DNA of 64,000 nucleotides from Aporrectodea caliginosa (GCA_020284085.1 JACEVL010000019.1:4301322-4365321); one strand, 5' to 3'; shown: positions 44,426 to 56,530, counted from the first letter of the stretch. Notes: generated from the sequence alone by a model not told the origin. Made by a program: numbers and translations.

Positions 44426-45211
44426 CTTTTACTATTAATACATTATATTTATGAACTGCTGTAGGGCCTACGGGTTGCAATTTAGGCATATGCCGACGGA
44501 TGTGCCAGAATCGACAGGGAAGCCGATACAATCTGCGACTCAAGACCCGCCCATTCTCCCTCTCAGCCAAGGACAACAAGAACCTTTTATCACGTTTGAT
44601 GTTTAAAAACATTTAGGCCTACTAGCTGCATTCTGGCAGGAAACAGGGCCCATTAGCCCTGTCTCACTCTCTGCGTTGTAAGCTGATTCGATTAGCAACA
44701 TTAGAAACAGATTTGTAGGGTAAAACAGTCTCTATTGCTATAACAGCTATATTACTTGCTACGTTATGAAAGCAACATATCCTTCGAATAAACTAATACT
44801 TATATACAATACGAAACTATTTAGCGACAACATGATTGTGCTGTATACATGGGCGTCGAGAGCCAAGGCGGGCCCCGGGGCAGACACTTCTCAGAGTCTA
44901 TCAGGGCCCCTTGTTTTTTCGATTTTATCTGTAAGCCCGAATCTGATGTAAGACTGTAAAAAGGCTATCCAACTACATTTAATAATAATAATGGTAATAT
45001 TAATAATAGTAAAAGTATATGTAAAAATCAATTTCTGGTTTAAAAGATCCATCTCTGACTCTAATTATAAAGAAATTTACAGAAACATGAAAATGTCATT
45101 ATGTGAATGTGATAAATGATTTTAATTTTAACAGTTACAAGAGAAATTTACCGTATAGTAGGTTCTATTATACTAAATAAATGCAGGCCTACTTAAGTCT
45201 ACTTCTTAAGT

Positions 45212-47878
45212 CTACATGTAGGTAGACCCAAAATGTGCTTTGCGGGCTTTACGGCTTGCAAACAATTCGATCACGGCACCGAAGTCTAATTTTCTTGCTA
45301 GAGGCCCCTCGACTGCCAGTGTTCCCAAACTTGATAGTCGATCTTGGCACATGGTGGAACGTAGAACGTTTTTAACCCTTGCTAGCGTGCTGAATGACCG
45401 TTCCGCCTGTGCCACGGTAACTGGCAGGGTGCAAAAAATTCTAAGCACCACGAAAATGTTCGGGAAAAGGGTATACAGTTTCAAGTTGTGGAGTGTGTTT
45501 AATAGAACGAGTGGCGATAATGGTAATTGTCCAAGATTGGCAGCGTGAATGGCCTTCAAATGTTCTATTTCGTCTAATAGATCCAGCGACACATCAATGC
45601 TGTACTTCGAGCAAAGTATTCTGGCCATTTCACGCAGTTCCTCTCTGTCCAATGTGGTGTATCTCCATACCACTCCAAATGTCGCATCAAGATCCTTGGC
45701 TGCCTCAAAACGCTGAGTTATATTGCAGATGACGCAGTCTAAAAGAGCATAAAAGACATCACGCTTAAAGCAGTCTTCTGGGCTGGAGTCGCTAATTTCA
45801 TCAGTCGATGTCTCATCTGCAAACCTCGCCCGCCGTCTGCGTCTTTTCTCTCGGAACATGCCAAGGTCATTCGAAGCCATACCGAGGTTGTTAGCAACAG
45901 TTTTACACTCGGTCAAAATCGCATCCCAGCTGTCTCTCAATTGTCTGAGATCATCGATTAGGCTCTTCAAGTTTTCAACCTCGACATCTAAAGTCGCAGC
46001 TCTGGCTTGCAGAACTGTGTTTCTGTAGTTAATACTTGTGAGAACTTTGAACCAAGTGCTGGAGAGGATGATGCACTCAAATGAATTTAAATAGGCTTCA
46101 ATACCTTTGAGATCCGATCGAGTCTCTGCTGTCAGATTTAGCTTCTGCACGACTTCGATAGCTTTCTTTAAACCAGGAAGATGTGTAGCAAAAGGTTTAA
46201 CACTGTCAATCCTGGCTGACCAACGTGTGTCCGACATGCTATGAAGAGAACAGCCGATATTCTCTTTCAAAATTTGCCACCTTTGAGGACTACAGCTGAA
46301 GAAGTTATACGTCTTCTGTATCACACCGAAAAAGGTAATCACCTCTGGACAACATTCGGCAGCATGGACACCACACAGATTTAAGCTGTGACAAGCACAT
46401 GGCGAATAAATGGCCAATGGATTATCTCTCTTGATAGCTGCTTGTGCGCCTTTGTACTGACCGCTCATGTTGCTTCCATTATCATAACCCTGGCCACGAC
46501 AGTCTGTCATCGGTATATTGTGTTTCTTGATGGTATCACGGATCAATCCCGCAATTGCTTCCCCTGTTTTCTGATTGCAATCTACAAACTCCAGGAATCG
46601 TTCTTGAACTTCGTAGGTCTGTGTTTCTTCATTTAAATGAACATACCGCAAAATAAACACAGTTTGTTCAACATGTGCTGAGTCAGGCGTTGCATCGACA
46701 AGTATTGAATAGTACTTTGCAGTTTCTCTCTCACGTAGAATAGCATCTGTCACTTTATTGGCGCAACACTCTATGAACTCGTTTTGAATTTCTGGTGAAA
46801 GATAATGCACTTGCAATCTTCGATGTGCTGTTTGTGCCTCCTTCACTTTGTTCAGATGTTCTTCAAGGACTGGGTCATAATGGCTTATCAATTCCAAAAT
46901 ACCCAGAAAGTTACCATTTCCTGCAATCCCAATTAGATTACTTTTCCCTCTAAATGCCAAACCTCTTTCCGCCAGAAACAGCGTCACATCTAGAATTCTG
47001 TGCAGAATTTGTTTCCAGTGCGATGCTTGAGTCTTAATGGTTTGCAATAGCATCAGATCGATGGTGGAGTTAGAATCAAGATTTTTTTCGAATTTGCGCC
47101 ATTGAATGTAACACACTTTATGGCTACTGCTGTTCTGATGCTCTGGAATCTTGTCATGTAACTTCTTCCATTTCTTTTGAAAAGAATAACCAGATGTTGT
47201 GGTTAGAGAGGACCGACTTGCTGTTGGGAGTTTACTAAAAAGACGACAAGGAAAGCAGAACAATGATTGTTTCCTTCTGCTCCAAACAAGCCAATCGCGG
47301 GGCACAGTTTCTCCATTTGTTAATTGGGTGTGAAGTACGGAAACTGGAAATGACTGTCCAACCACATCATTGGGAAAATGACACGGGTTCTTAACCGGAC
47401 CTCGCCGCACTGCTTCCTCAGCTTCAGCAGCCGTAGGTTTTTCAGTTTGTAGATCACCGATATCGAAGTCAAACAGTTTCGTTTCTGTGATATCACCAGC
47501 CTCGCCAGATCTATCTGATTCATCTCGTCCGGCGATTTCATTGGCAGGCATTAAACCGCTTCCATACCCATTTTCAGGCTCCACGTCAACTTGACTTGTG
47601 ACAGTTGTCGCATTATTATGTCCAATCTCAGGAGGTGAGGATATGTCACTTGCAATGTCTACATAGACTACATCAACAACTCGCTCTGTGCCATGATCAT
47701 CAACTCCACTACTACTACTACTAGCGATGATATTGTCAGCTTGATTTGCTACATCATTCGCTTTTGATAAAATTGAAAATCCAAGACTTTGAAGGAGTGT
47801 CTGTCTCTCGTTTGTATTCCTGACTTTCGCTAATCTTTCTTTCCTTTTTTGAGCTCCAGATTTCTGATGGTAATTCAT
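45212..47878 (-). CDS. hAT transposase with TTF-type zinc finger and DUF4371 domain
   Basis: 888 residues, no internal stop. The N-terminus has the MNYHQKSGAQKRKERLAK motif common in this hAT group, then an acidic region to about residue 155. The TTF-type zinc-finger region follows (KNPCHFPNDV, PRDWLVWS, QSLFCFPCRLFSK). The DUF4371/RNase H-like region shows LAERGLAFRG, YYSILVDATPDSAHVEQT (first Asp) and CRGQGYDNGSNMSG (second Asp), then CACHSLNLCGV and SMSDTRWSAR. The C-terminal dimerisation segment has TLPVTVAQAERSFSTLARVK and LRSTMCQDRLSSL. All catalytic blocks look present. Close relatives have been domesticated in vertebrates (ZMYM1 and related), but the terminal repeats here mark a transposon. 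Confidence 0.93.
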   Translation of the reverse strand: MNYHQKSGAQKRKERLAKVRNTNERQTLLQSLGFSILSKANDVANQADNIIASSSSSGVDDHGTERVVDVVYVDIASDISSPPEIGHNNATTVTSQVDVEPENGYGSGLMPANEIAGRDESDRSGEAGDITETKLFDFDIGDLQTEKPTAAEAEEAVRRGPVKNPCHFPNDVVGQSFPVSVLHTQLTNGETVPRDWLVWSRRKQSLFCFPCRLFSKLPTASRSSLTTTSGYSFQKKWKKLHDKIPEHQNSSSHKVCYIQWRKFEKNLDSNSTIDLMLLQTIKTQASHWKQILHRILDVTLFLAERGLAFRGKSNLIGIAGNGNFLGILELISHYDPVLEEHLNKVKEAQTAHRRLQVHYLSPEIQNEFIECCANKVTDAILRERETAKYYSILVDATPDSAHVEQTVFILRYVHLNEETQTYEVQERFLEFVDCNQKTGEAIAGLIRDTIKKHNIPMTDCRGQGYDNGSNMSGQYKGAQAAIKRDNPLAIYSPCACHSLNLCGVHAAECCPEVITFFGVIQKTYNFFSCSPQRWQILKENIGCSLHSMSDTRWSARIDSVKPFATHLPGLKKAIEVVQKLNLTAETRSDLKGIEAYLNSFECIILSSTWFKVLTSINYRNTVLQARAATLDVEVENLKSLIDDLRQLRDSWDAILTECKTVANNLGMASNDLGMFREKRRRRRARFADETSTDEISDSSPEDCFKRDVFYALLDCVICNITQRFEAAKDLDATFGVVWRYTTLDREELREMARILCSKYSIDVSLDLLDEIEHLKAIHAANLGQLPLSPLVLLNTLHNLKLYTLFPNIFVVLRIFCTLPVTVAQAERSFSTLARVKNVLRSTMCQDRLSSLGTLAVEGPLARKLDFGAVIELFASRKARKAHFGSTYM

Positions 47879-49400
47879 CGTCTAAATTTGTCATCAACTT
47901 AAAGGAATATAATATAAAATATTGGTAATTTTGGTATCAATCATTTATTATGATAACTTTATATCCAGTTGTAAGTTCAAGTATTATTTATTTGGATGAT
48001 AACTCAAATTTCAATTCACAAATTTACATCCAATTAAAGATTTTATGGCTGCCAGAAACCAATAGGCCTAATCTATTCTAGGCCGACTGCTGATTAATCT
48101 AAAATATAATACTGATAGCACAGTCTTTTTTAAAATTAAAGTTATTCAACTGTAATATTATGACCACAACAGTACTGTTGTGACTTAAATAACTGAAATA
48201 GTAGGATAGCCTTTATTAAGCAGAAGCGTGGCCAGGATTTTTACCATGATAAGGGTGCGTACTGAAGTGCTGGGCCACGCATATGATTCTGGTAGAGTAT
48301 GGAATTCAGTCAGAAATCGATATTTGTCTGCATTGCTGAACTTTGCACTAACAGCTAGACCGAAATCAATATGATGCCCAACGTCTGTTACTGTGCTCGC
48401 GCCTTTATTCTTTGACTGAACAACTGAGACTATGTTAAGTGACAGAGCTACTAAATCGATTTCGTTGACAACATTGCCAATAGAATTATCTGTAGTGCTA
48501 ACTAACCTCTTCAGTCCAATTTTCACTGTCACATTCGTTACTGTCTTGTTTTTCTGGTAAAGAGATTCGATAGACCGATTTCTCTATTATAAAGCTTCAC
48601 CAATTAGCTATTAACTTGAAGAATTTAATTGAAATCGCTATTTTGTTTAAAAGTAAACGAATGGATTAGCGACTGTTTTCTGAACATGAATAACTACTTT
48701 CGCAATAGATAAGACTTGTGAGAGACACAGACAGAAATACAGAGAGAGAAATACAGAGACAGACAGACAGACAGACGGACAGAGAGAGGAGCGCGAGAGA
48801 CAGAGACAGACAGAGAGAGACAGAGAGAGAGAGACTCGACAGAGAGCGACAGAGACAGAGAGAGCGAGAGACAGAGAGACAGACAAACCGACAGAGACAG
48901 ACAGACAGAGACAGAGAGCCAGACAAGCGAGATATTATTTCCAGCATTCCTCCGCCCTGGGGATGAGCCAAGGTAAATGGTATGCGTATGCGGTTGTTGT
49001 ACGTCTGAGGAAGAATCATCTCTTGCCCTATATTGTTGTTCATCCGTATCTTCGTGTACAACGACATGTGTTCGGTTCTACTGTGGGTCAAATACTATGA
49101 CACATCGGGTGACCTATATACAGACACCATAATACAGTATTACGTCTGTGGCCCTGTGTATCATTATTCATCAAGCATCCGTCATATACAGACTGCATTG
49201 GGCCAAAACCCACAGGTTTCTTCAGTTTTAGCAAAGTTTTAGACATTTCTGGGCCCCTGCCATAGAACCGGGCCCCCAAAACCCACAGGTTTCTTCAGTT
49301 TGAGCAAAGTTTTATACATTTACGGGCTCCTGTCAGGGCCCCTTCCATAGAACCGGGCCCCGGGGCAGCAGCCCCCCTGACCCCCCCTCTCATCGGCCCT
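47879..49400. other. hAT 5' non-coding part with (CAGA)n tract
   Basis: A GAGACAGACAGA tract covers 48,718-48,925. Bases 49,018-49,170 (GTACAACGACATGTGTTCGG, TCTACTGTGGGTCAAATACT) have a counterpart at 56,655-56,830 in the other large hAT, so the two elements share a subterminal segment. Confidence 0.75.
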
Positions 49401-49409
49401 GGCTGTATA

Positions 49410-50243
49410 CATGTTTTCAGACTGTTAAAACTATACAAGATAGTGCTTTAATCTTATTTTGTCAAGTGACCGCAACTTTTGCATTTCCAAACGCTGGTTT
49501 TATACGGTACAAGCATCATCAAAACAATATTGGATAACGAGAAAAATATGAAGCGCTAAGCAGCGGGCACGGTCTATTCACGAGCGCAGAGTAGAGGCGC
49601 GCATTCGTTATAAAATATCTCTTTATAACGGAGCTTCTTCCATCGAGGTATGGCACTGTGTGAAAGTGACACAGATCTATGACCTAATCGGAGACTATGA
49701 GATCATATATGAACGTTCGGGTTATAATTAAATTGTTGCATGGCGCGTCTATGTGATCTGGAAGTAAGAAGCGAGGGGCGCGTGATGCTACAGACAGTGC
49801 TAATTGAGGTGTGTCAAGGTGTTCTGAAGGTCTAGTCATGCATGACTACTTGATTTAGTGATGAAACTGGGCTTTACAAGGAGGAATGGTATAATGTGAA
49901 GAAACCTGTGAGCTAGACTTCTTCCTGTTGATATGTTTGAACGTACATCTGTTGGCTTTTAGTAAGCCGGTAGAAGAATTGTGAACCTTAGTTTTTCTGT
50001 TCTTTTCTATCCTATTCTATTTACGGAGGCGTTACAATATCAAAGACCGTTGTTCGTTTGCTTTGGTCGTTCTAATCTGGTCAACTGTGAAAGGGAAGCA
50101 CTCGCTGCGTCGACAGACATCTTCTGAGAATCTCCGAAGATTGCTCAACGACTAAGATGAAAGGCACTTCATAATATCCACATGAGTTTTAAAAGAAGGC
50201 ACTTCATACAGTAATTCCGCATGAGTTTCAAAACTGGAATTAC
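49410..50243. other. Right-arm intron 1, proximal part
   Basis: It pairs with 10,017-11,060 reversed. Only short uninformative frames occur. Confidence 0.6.
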
Positions 50244-50358
50244 CTGAGATTGGTTTGGGAAATGTTGCTGCTGTGAGCAGAAGAAGACCGAGACCGAGTA
50301 ATCCGACGGCGGCATTTGTCTGCCGATTGAGACGTCGCTTTCTTGAGACCGACGACAT
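50244..50358 (-). CDS. Fibulin exon 1, inverted copy: signal peptide
   Basis: ATG at 50,358 gives the same 115-bp phase-1 coding exon as 9,902-10,016, ending TCTCAG|GTAATT. The basic RKRR n-region and the hydrophobic AVGLLGLGLLLLTA core are kept. A longer in-frame extension to Met 50,484 also exists, as in the left copy. Conservation of this exon suggests the truncated copy could still yield a secreted product. Confidence 0.72.
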
Positions 50359-50479
50359 TCCAATAGCGGAGGAGGATGAGGAAGGAAAGACAACCGACAT
50401 GTTGATGATACTGGTGAATATCCAACTGAATGGCATCACAACCAACGCTTCCGTATTCCCGCCTCGCAATCTGTGTCTC

Positions 50480-51400
50480 ATCATGAATGAATTGCATTCA
50501 TGTCTACGGACGGACGTACGAACGAACGCTGAGCCCTATTGAACCGTTTCAGAGTAGTCGACCACACTCCATTATAATGCATAATCGACTCCACTCCCAT
50601 TACAAGACCCACTTGAAAGCATTCCTCCTCCTCAGCGTATGCTACCACCAACCTCTTCTCCTCCTCCTCTAATTGTTTAGCTTCCTATTAGCTTCGTCTA
50701 AGTTGTGATTTACGACCGACTAACAACCGTCGCCTCATAGAAAACACCAATCCACCGCCTCTGCCTCTGCTGCTTATGTCGCTGCTTCACTAAACGATGG
50801 CCTGATGCTGCTCCATGTTCCGTTTATTGTAAGTCGTGTACGTGTATGTTAGTGTATGTTACCCATTGCTGCAGACGGTTACAGGCGCCGCCCTCTCCTC
50901 CATTCAGCCTCCTCTGCTGCTGCTGTTGCTACATCGACTGCGGCCAACGTATCCCTGCCACACCGTCCTCCTCCTCTTCAGATAAACAAAACAACGGAGC
51001 TTAGCTTTGGTTCTTCTTCTTATCTGTCTGTTGCTCTGTGGCAGATGCGTCCGTCCGTCTGAATAACCTACACAACTGTCTATACTTATAACCCTCACAC
51101 TTGTCCTCCAGTGATTTAAAATGCTATCACTAACAGTGATTCGACTGCTAAATACTAACTGATGCTAACGAATACCATTGCCAGACCTTGTGCAACGTAA
51201 AAATAACAACTGTATTCATTATAATAACATTGCTCTTGTTTGTAAAACGATTATTAGGCTAGTAAACCGCGCATGCCACTTGTCTATGAATTGGAGCAGG
51301 TATACCTTTTAACAGCAGCACTCTAACAAAAACCAAATGCGACATTCTCGTCTTAAAACCAAGCGCTTATCCTCGCTCGCGCCCTCGATGCGCGTATATA
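50480..51400. other. Right-arm region upstream of fibulin exon 1
   Basis: It matches 8,870-9,770 reversed, including the shortened CTG tract. It is a presumed promoter and 5' UTR. No TATA-type motif could be assigned with confidence. Confidence 0.5.
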
Positions 51401-51408
51401 ATTATTTA

Positions 51409-51414
<6 letters not shown>

Positions 51415-51478
<64 letters not shown>
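51415..51478. repeat. (AT)n microsatellite
   Basis: About 31 AT dinucleotides. The left arm has only a weak counterpart at 8,767-8,815 (TATATAC units). Confidence 0.95.
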
Positions 51479-51481
<3 letters not shown>

Positions 51482-51639
51482 CGCATATATATATATGTTT
51501 ATGTATAATTATATACATGCATGTGTGCGCATAATTATGAAGAAAAAAAACGAGGAGTATACCCTACAATGTACATGTATGTCTAAGCAAACACAGCCCG
51601 TATTTGTCAGTGCTCCGCCTCTATTTATGTCGAGTTCTC

Positions 51640-51900
51640 CCCTGTCTGTCTCTCTCTCTCTCTTTGTCTCTGTCTTTCTATCTCTATATCTGTCTCTCTC
51701 TCTGTGTCTCTGTCTCTGTCTCCGTCTCTGTCTCCGTCTCCGTCTTCGTCTCTGTATCTGTATCTGTCTTTCTCTCTCTTTCTGTATCTCTATCTTTCTG
51801 TCCGTCTGTTTTTCTCTCTCTCACACTGACTCTTTCTCTCTCTGTTCCTGTCTGAATGTCTCTCTCTCTCTCTCTCTCTGTCATTCTTTATTTCTCTCTA
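51640..51900. repeat. (CT)n/(CTGT)n low-complexity tract
   Basis: Right-arm counterpart of the GAGACAG tract at 8,260-8,640. Open frames are artefacts. Confidence 0.9.
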
Positions 51901-52621
51901 GATGCTGTTCGTTGATTCTTTACCCGTCAGTCTCTTTTCTCCGATCTGTCACTATCTGTATGTTTCTGTTTGATTGTCTCTATCTGTTACTCTTTCTGCC
52001 ACTGTCTGTTTCTGTCTCTGTCCGTTTCTCGCCCGTACCTCTGTTTATCCTCCGTTCTCTTTCTCTCTATTAGCAACGCCTTAGGTGTTACGTGTACAAC
52101 TATTAAGTCAAGAACATTGACGGTTTACATCAGCGCGCGGACAAAAACGGAGAAAGAGAAAGGAGAAGGAAAAGGGAGGGAAGGCGGGAGGAAGCGAGAA
52201 GGGGACGAGAGAAAGAGGAAGAGGAGAGCGATGGCACGAGCCATAGGACCCGAAGCTGTGTGCCTCCTGGGCCACGGACAGAGAAAGTAGAGTGAAAGTG
52301 ATACAGTGACTTTGAGAATCTCCATTTGTTTCTCATCATCTACGTAGAATATACAGAGCACATGCGCAACGTATACGCACATAATACATGCGCAACACAC
52401 GCATACATATGCATTGCACAAACTTAGGTAAAGACCCTTTAGGATGAGATGCGCTGCGGCTGCTGCTTCTGACTGGACGAATTGCGTCTGCGGCGGGTGT
52501 GGTGACAGATCTCGACCAGGGTGAAGATGTGTCCGAAAAAGATATACTGTACTTATTCGACTGGAATTTTTTTCTCGTCTCCTCTGCCAAAAATGTTGTT
52601 TCACATGTCAGATTACAATTT

Positions 52622-52643
52622 ATCGTCGTCGTCGTCGTCGTCG

Positions 52644-52676
<33 letters not shown>

Positions 52677-52686
52677 CCATCATCAC

Positions 52687-52742
<56 letters not shown>
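52622..52742. repeat. (ATC)n microsatellite
   Basis: TCG/TCA triplets for 120 bp, the counterpart of the (GAT)n at 6,897-7,009, bordered by the repeated module GGTACGAATGAACGATCTCC at 52,773. Confidence 0.93.
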
Positions 52743-53097
52743 GTTCTTGACGCCAGCCAAATGGTGGCGATGGGTACGAATGAACGATCTCCACTGTCCT
52801 CGGTCAAGTCCAGTACTCCGCTCAGTATTAGTCCATGTAATCTTAGGCTTATGTCGTCATTATTTTATGCTGTCTGTCCATCGTAGTCTTGGTCATATTG
52901 CTATTGTGTTATCAAAACAATACTTCAACGACGTGGTCTAACTGCCGTTGGTTCGGACATCATTTCACTCGGACAGTATCTCGCAATCATACCAAAAACT
53001 GTCTTTGACAAAAGAAGTGGGCGGAGTGGGACACATCTCCACCGCGGGCATCACGTGGCACCACACCGGATGGATGGAGAGAGAGAGAAGGACGAAG

Positions 53098-53162
53098 GAG
53101 CAGAAGGAGGAGGAGGAGGAGGAGGAAGAGGAGGAAGAGGAGGAGGAAGAGGAAGAGGAGGA
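53098..53162. repeat. (GGA)n expansion specific to the right arm
   Basis: About 21 AGG/GGA triplets within a block otherwise matching 6,480-6,540, where no such run exists. Confidence 0.9.
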
Positions 53163-53879
53163 TGGAGTGCCTTCGTTTTTCGTCTACTGCTCTGTTTATC
53201 GGTCGTTGAATAAACGACGAACGACGATCTGCTGTTGACGTTGATAAATGCCTCCTCGGCCACAACCAACCAACCACTTAACTAACGCAGCCATCGTACA
53301 AACCATGTATACACGAAAAGGAGGCCAATCATAAACAGTTCCAGAACTTCTCTCTGGCTCTTCGCTCCGCCCAATCACTTCCTCCGTTTCTTTGTTTCGC
53401 TGCTTTTCACTTGGTGGCGCTGTATGCACGGTGCTTCGTATCATTCCTTACTCTTCCTTATCTGTTTTGGTTCAATTGTTATTGGTTCACGATTGGCTAA
53501 ACGTATAAAATGTTTTTTTTGCCCGCAAAGTCAGATAAGGAAACAGAAATGCTGAAAAGGAATAGAAGTAAACATGTAAAAGAGCAGTAACGAGTTCACC
53601 TGCGTAATTTTCCCCACCTGTTAGGAACAGTGGCGGCGCCAGACACTTTTTGTAACCAGGGCATAGCCATGGCAGTCATACAAGTAACCAGTGCAGAGGT
53701 GATTTATAGCAAGAGTGGTAGCGCGAGCTTATATGGTGACCACGTGCATGGTGACCATTTAATTTCGCGCTACCGCGCTCGCCATAAGTCGGCCCTCCGC
53801 ACTCTTGTCAGGTCAGGGGCTCAGAGTGGGCAAAGCACCCTGAAGCTGAACGCTTTTTCACATTTTTTTAAAGCAAATT

Positions 53880-54170
53880 TTAACATCTCAGTGAACTTGG
53901 TGAAGCATTACTAAAAATACTCTTTGGGGTAGCATCCACAACCGTTTTCAAAAGCAAAAATTTCTCCACAGAGTCCACAACTTTGTCCAAATCCAATGAT
54001 CTGGCAGGATGCATCGACAAAACTGCAGCTGCAGGAATATCAGCACCTATAGGTTTGCATCTTAAAGAACGAATTGATGGAAGGAGTACCGAAGTCAGGA
54101 GCCTCAATTTTCGACTTTTCTCTACTCTTTTCTGAATGCCAGAACTGTACATACGTTTCAAGGGATTCAT
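53880..54170 (-). pseudogene. hAT transposase N-terminal fragment
   Basis: A 96-residue frame beginning MNPLKRMYSSGIQKRVEKSR, resembling the KRKYSSGxQKR start of DUF4371-type hAT transposases and the start of the 45,212-47,878 protein. The rest of the protein has been lost. The nested hAT sits directly upstream. Confidence 0.6.
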
Positions 54171-54236
54171 GGCTGATGATAATTTTCGTTTAGGTATTAT
54201 ACTTAAAAATACGGTAAACGAATGAATAGCCTATAG

Positions 54237-55352
54237 TAGGCTGACCAGACGTCCCGGTTTTCCCGGAACAGGCCCGATTTTCTGCTAGCTGTCCCGGCTG
54301 CCGGGCAAGGTAGGCCAAACTCTAAATATGTCCCGGTTTTTAAAAACTGACCTGACTTTCCGATCTTATATATGATGTATTTCATGTGCGTTTGTCATGT
54401 GATCAAATAAAGGATATACTTACTTACTTTATCAACGTCTCCTTGATTTTACTACTGGCATCTGGCGAGTAAATTCATTTTTAATCTCACTTTTATATAT
54501 TTCCATGCATAATACCTCTTCCGGTTCTAAACGTCATATTGTCGTAGTGATAATACTCTGATAAAACACATTTTCATAAAACAGTTCAATCTTTTTATGC
54601 AACTTCGTTGGAATATTTTGACATGTGGGAAGTTAGTTATGCACCATTCAAGCTGTTCAGTTGGATGAATTTGAGAGGAACAATTACTTGGAATATGTTT
54701 GAAAGAAGCCTTGAGGATCTTATCAAAATTTGTAAGCTAACTGGGTATGACATTGATGACAATGCACTGTATGATGAAATGACATGCGTTTGTAATTTTG
54801 TTAGTCGAGAAAAAGTGGAACAATGGAATGAAAACAATGTTGCGGTGGATAGCACATGGGTGCAGATTTTCAATGATCTGCAAGAAAGAGAGATAATTAT
54901 TCCAAATTTGAAAATGATTCTGCAATTCTTGTTAGCAATTCCTTGGAACTAATGCTCCAGTTGAGCGAGTTTTCTCACTGATGAACTCTTATTGGTCAGA
55001 TCAAAAAAGTCGATTATCAGAAGAAACTCTTGAAGCTGTTATGATAGTGAAAGTGAATATGGAAGAAACATGTGTTGAATTTTGTGACAGAATATTAGTA
55101 GACAAAAAACTTGTAAGAAGCATACATTCAGGTGCCAAATTTGAGTAGCTGATTTGAGAAATTTAGAATTTATTTTTAAATTTAAAAGCATGATTTGATT
55201 AAAACCTTTCACTTAGTATAGTCTTATACCAATATAATAAGCATAAAATAGATACTTGTGCAGGTTATATTATATTAATTATTGACAACATCACAAATTT
55301 ATTTTGTGATTGAAGTGTCCCGGTTTTTAGTTTCCAATATCTGGTCAGCCTA
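54237..55352 (+). mobile_element. Nested hAT (TAGGCTGACCAGA ends)
   Basis: GCCTATAG is duplicated exactly at 54,229-54,236 and 55,353-55,360. Ends read inward TAGGCTGACCAGACGTCCCG and TAGGCTGACCAGATATTGG, and both carry GTCCCGG motifs. It is a 1,116-bp deletion derivative that keeps the transposase C-terminus. Confidence 0.93.
54608..55147 (+). pseudogene. hAT transposase C-terminal part, frame-broken
   Basis: The frame 54,608-54,952 (WNMFERSLEDLIKICKLTGY, WVQIFNDLQERE, LQFLLAIPW) is followed after a one-base shift by NAPVERVFSLMNSYWSDQKS, RLSEETLEAVMIVKVN and a stop at 55,146. LxxIPGTNAPVERVFSLM is the hAT dimerisation motif. The catalytic half is missing. Confidence 0.8.
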
Positions 55353-55525
55353 GCCTATAGCGACTGTTTTATGACTGGAGGCTGCATTCATGTTTAGTGT
55401 GCACTGCATGCTTTTTTTTTACCATATGGCTTGTACAGAGACACTGAAACACACTGAAACAGACAGGCTGTGACACAGACAGAGATATATTTATAATTAT
55501 ACACAGACTTGTATACGAGACATAA

Positions 55526-55640
55526 AACTCGAGACCGAGACCGAGACCGAGACAGTGGGGTTCGAGACCGAGACCGAGACCGAGACAGTGGGGTCCGAGA
55601 CCGAGACCGAGACGAGACACCAGGTCCGAGACAGTTCGAG
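55526..55640. repeat. (GAGACC)n minisatellite
   Basis: Three groups of three or four GAGACC units separated by GAGACAGTGGGGT spacers. A second array in the same orientation lies at 56,262-56,370 with GTCTCGAGAC palindromes. The interval between (55,641-56,261) has no gene. The pair may mark the ends of another small insertion. Confidence 0.85.
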
Positions 55641-56400
55641 ACAGTTCAAAACGAGTGAAATGCATGCATGAATTGTAGAAACTATAAAGAAATTAAATAT
55701 TTCAGCCATTCAGAGATCTTCTAGAAGTTCTAAATGATTCTAAAATTTAAACCAACAAAATTCCATTTAGGCCCTAGGCCTATTAGCGATTTAGCGACAT
55801 AAGTCACATCACTCACCTTGAGAAACTAGATGTTGCTAAAAGAGTTTCGCTTATGTTGGCTTTACACAAACGACGAACGACATGCCATTTAAATTTTGGT
55901 TTTCATTGATTTCAAACTGCGTGAATGCATATTTCACGATTTCTTTATGAGACATTTTAAGATAGTTGGAAATTTTGGACTGAAAGTGCAAACTTGAGAC
56001 TGCTTTTTTCAATACTCTTAAATCTTAATACCAGAAACACCGCTTTTTAAAACTTCCTGTCTTTTTGGCACTTCTGATTAACTAGTTATCCATTCGGCAC
56101 AAGACAATTTTACAGCGCAATACTGTACGAAGTTCCGAACAAAATACAGTTTGTACGAGAACTTTGGAGACCGCTTCTACAAGAGAACAAGACTTTCGCT
56201 TCGAGACAGTTTCCAAAAAGACAAGACTTTCGTTTCGAGACAGTTTCCAAAAAGTCGAGAAATGATCTCGAGACCGAGACCGAGACAGTGAGGTCTGAGA
56301 CCGAGACCGAGACCGAGACATCAAAAACCTGTCTCGAGACGTCTCGAGACCGAGACAGTGTCTCGAGACAATACAACTGTGTATATACATATATTATATA

Positions 56401-56403
<3 letters not shown>

Positions 56404-56462
<59 letters not shown>

Positions 56463-56483
56463 ACACACACATATATATATATA

Positions 56484-56530
<47 letters not shown>
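56404..56530. repeat. (AC)n, (AT)n and (GA)n compound microsatellite
   Basis: (CA)n at 56,404-56,470, a short (TA)n run, then (GA)n to about 56,530. Confidence 0.95.

Larger units (their letters stand above)
44848..49401 (-). mobile_element. hAT transposon (DUF4371/ZMYM1-like), apparently complete
   Basis: GCTGTATA is duplicated exactly at 44,840-44,847 and 49,402-49,409. Ends read inward CATGGGCGTCGAGAG and CAGGGCCGATGAGAG. Both subterminal regions are rich in GGGCCCC. The 888-codon transposase frame is open, so the element may be autonomous or recently so. The left arm retains the empty site near 11,060. Near the right end a segment of about 75 bp is tandemly duplicated (49,205-49,277 and 49,278-49,350). 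Confidence 0.95.
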
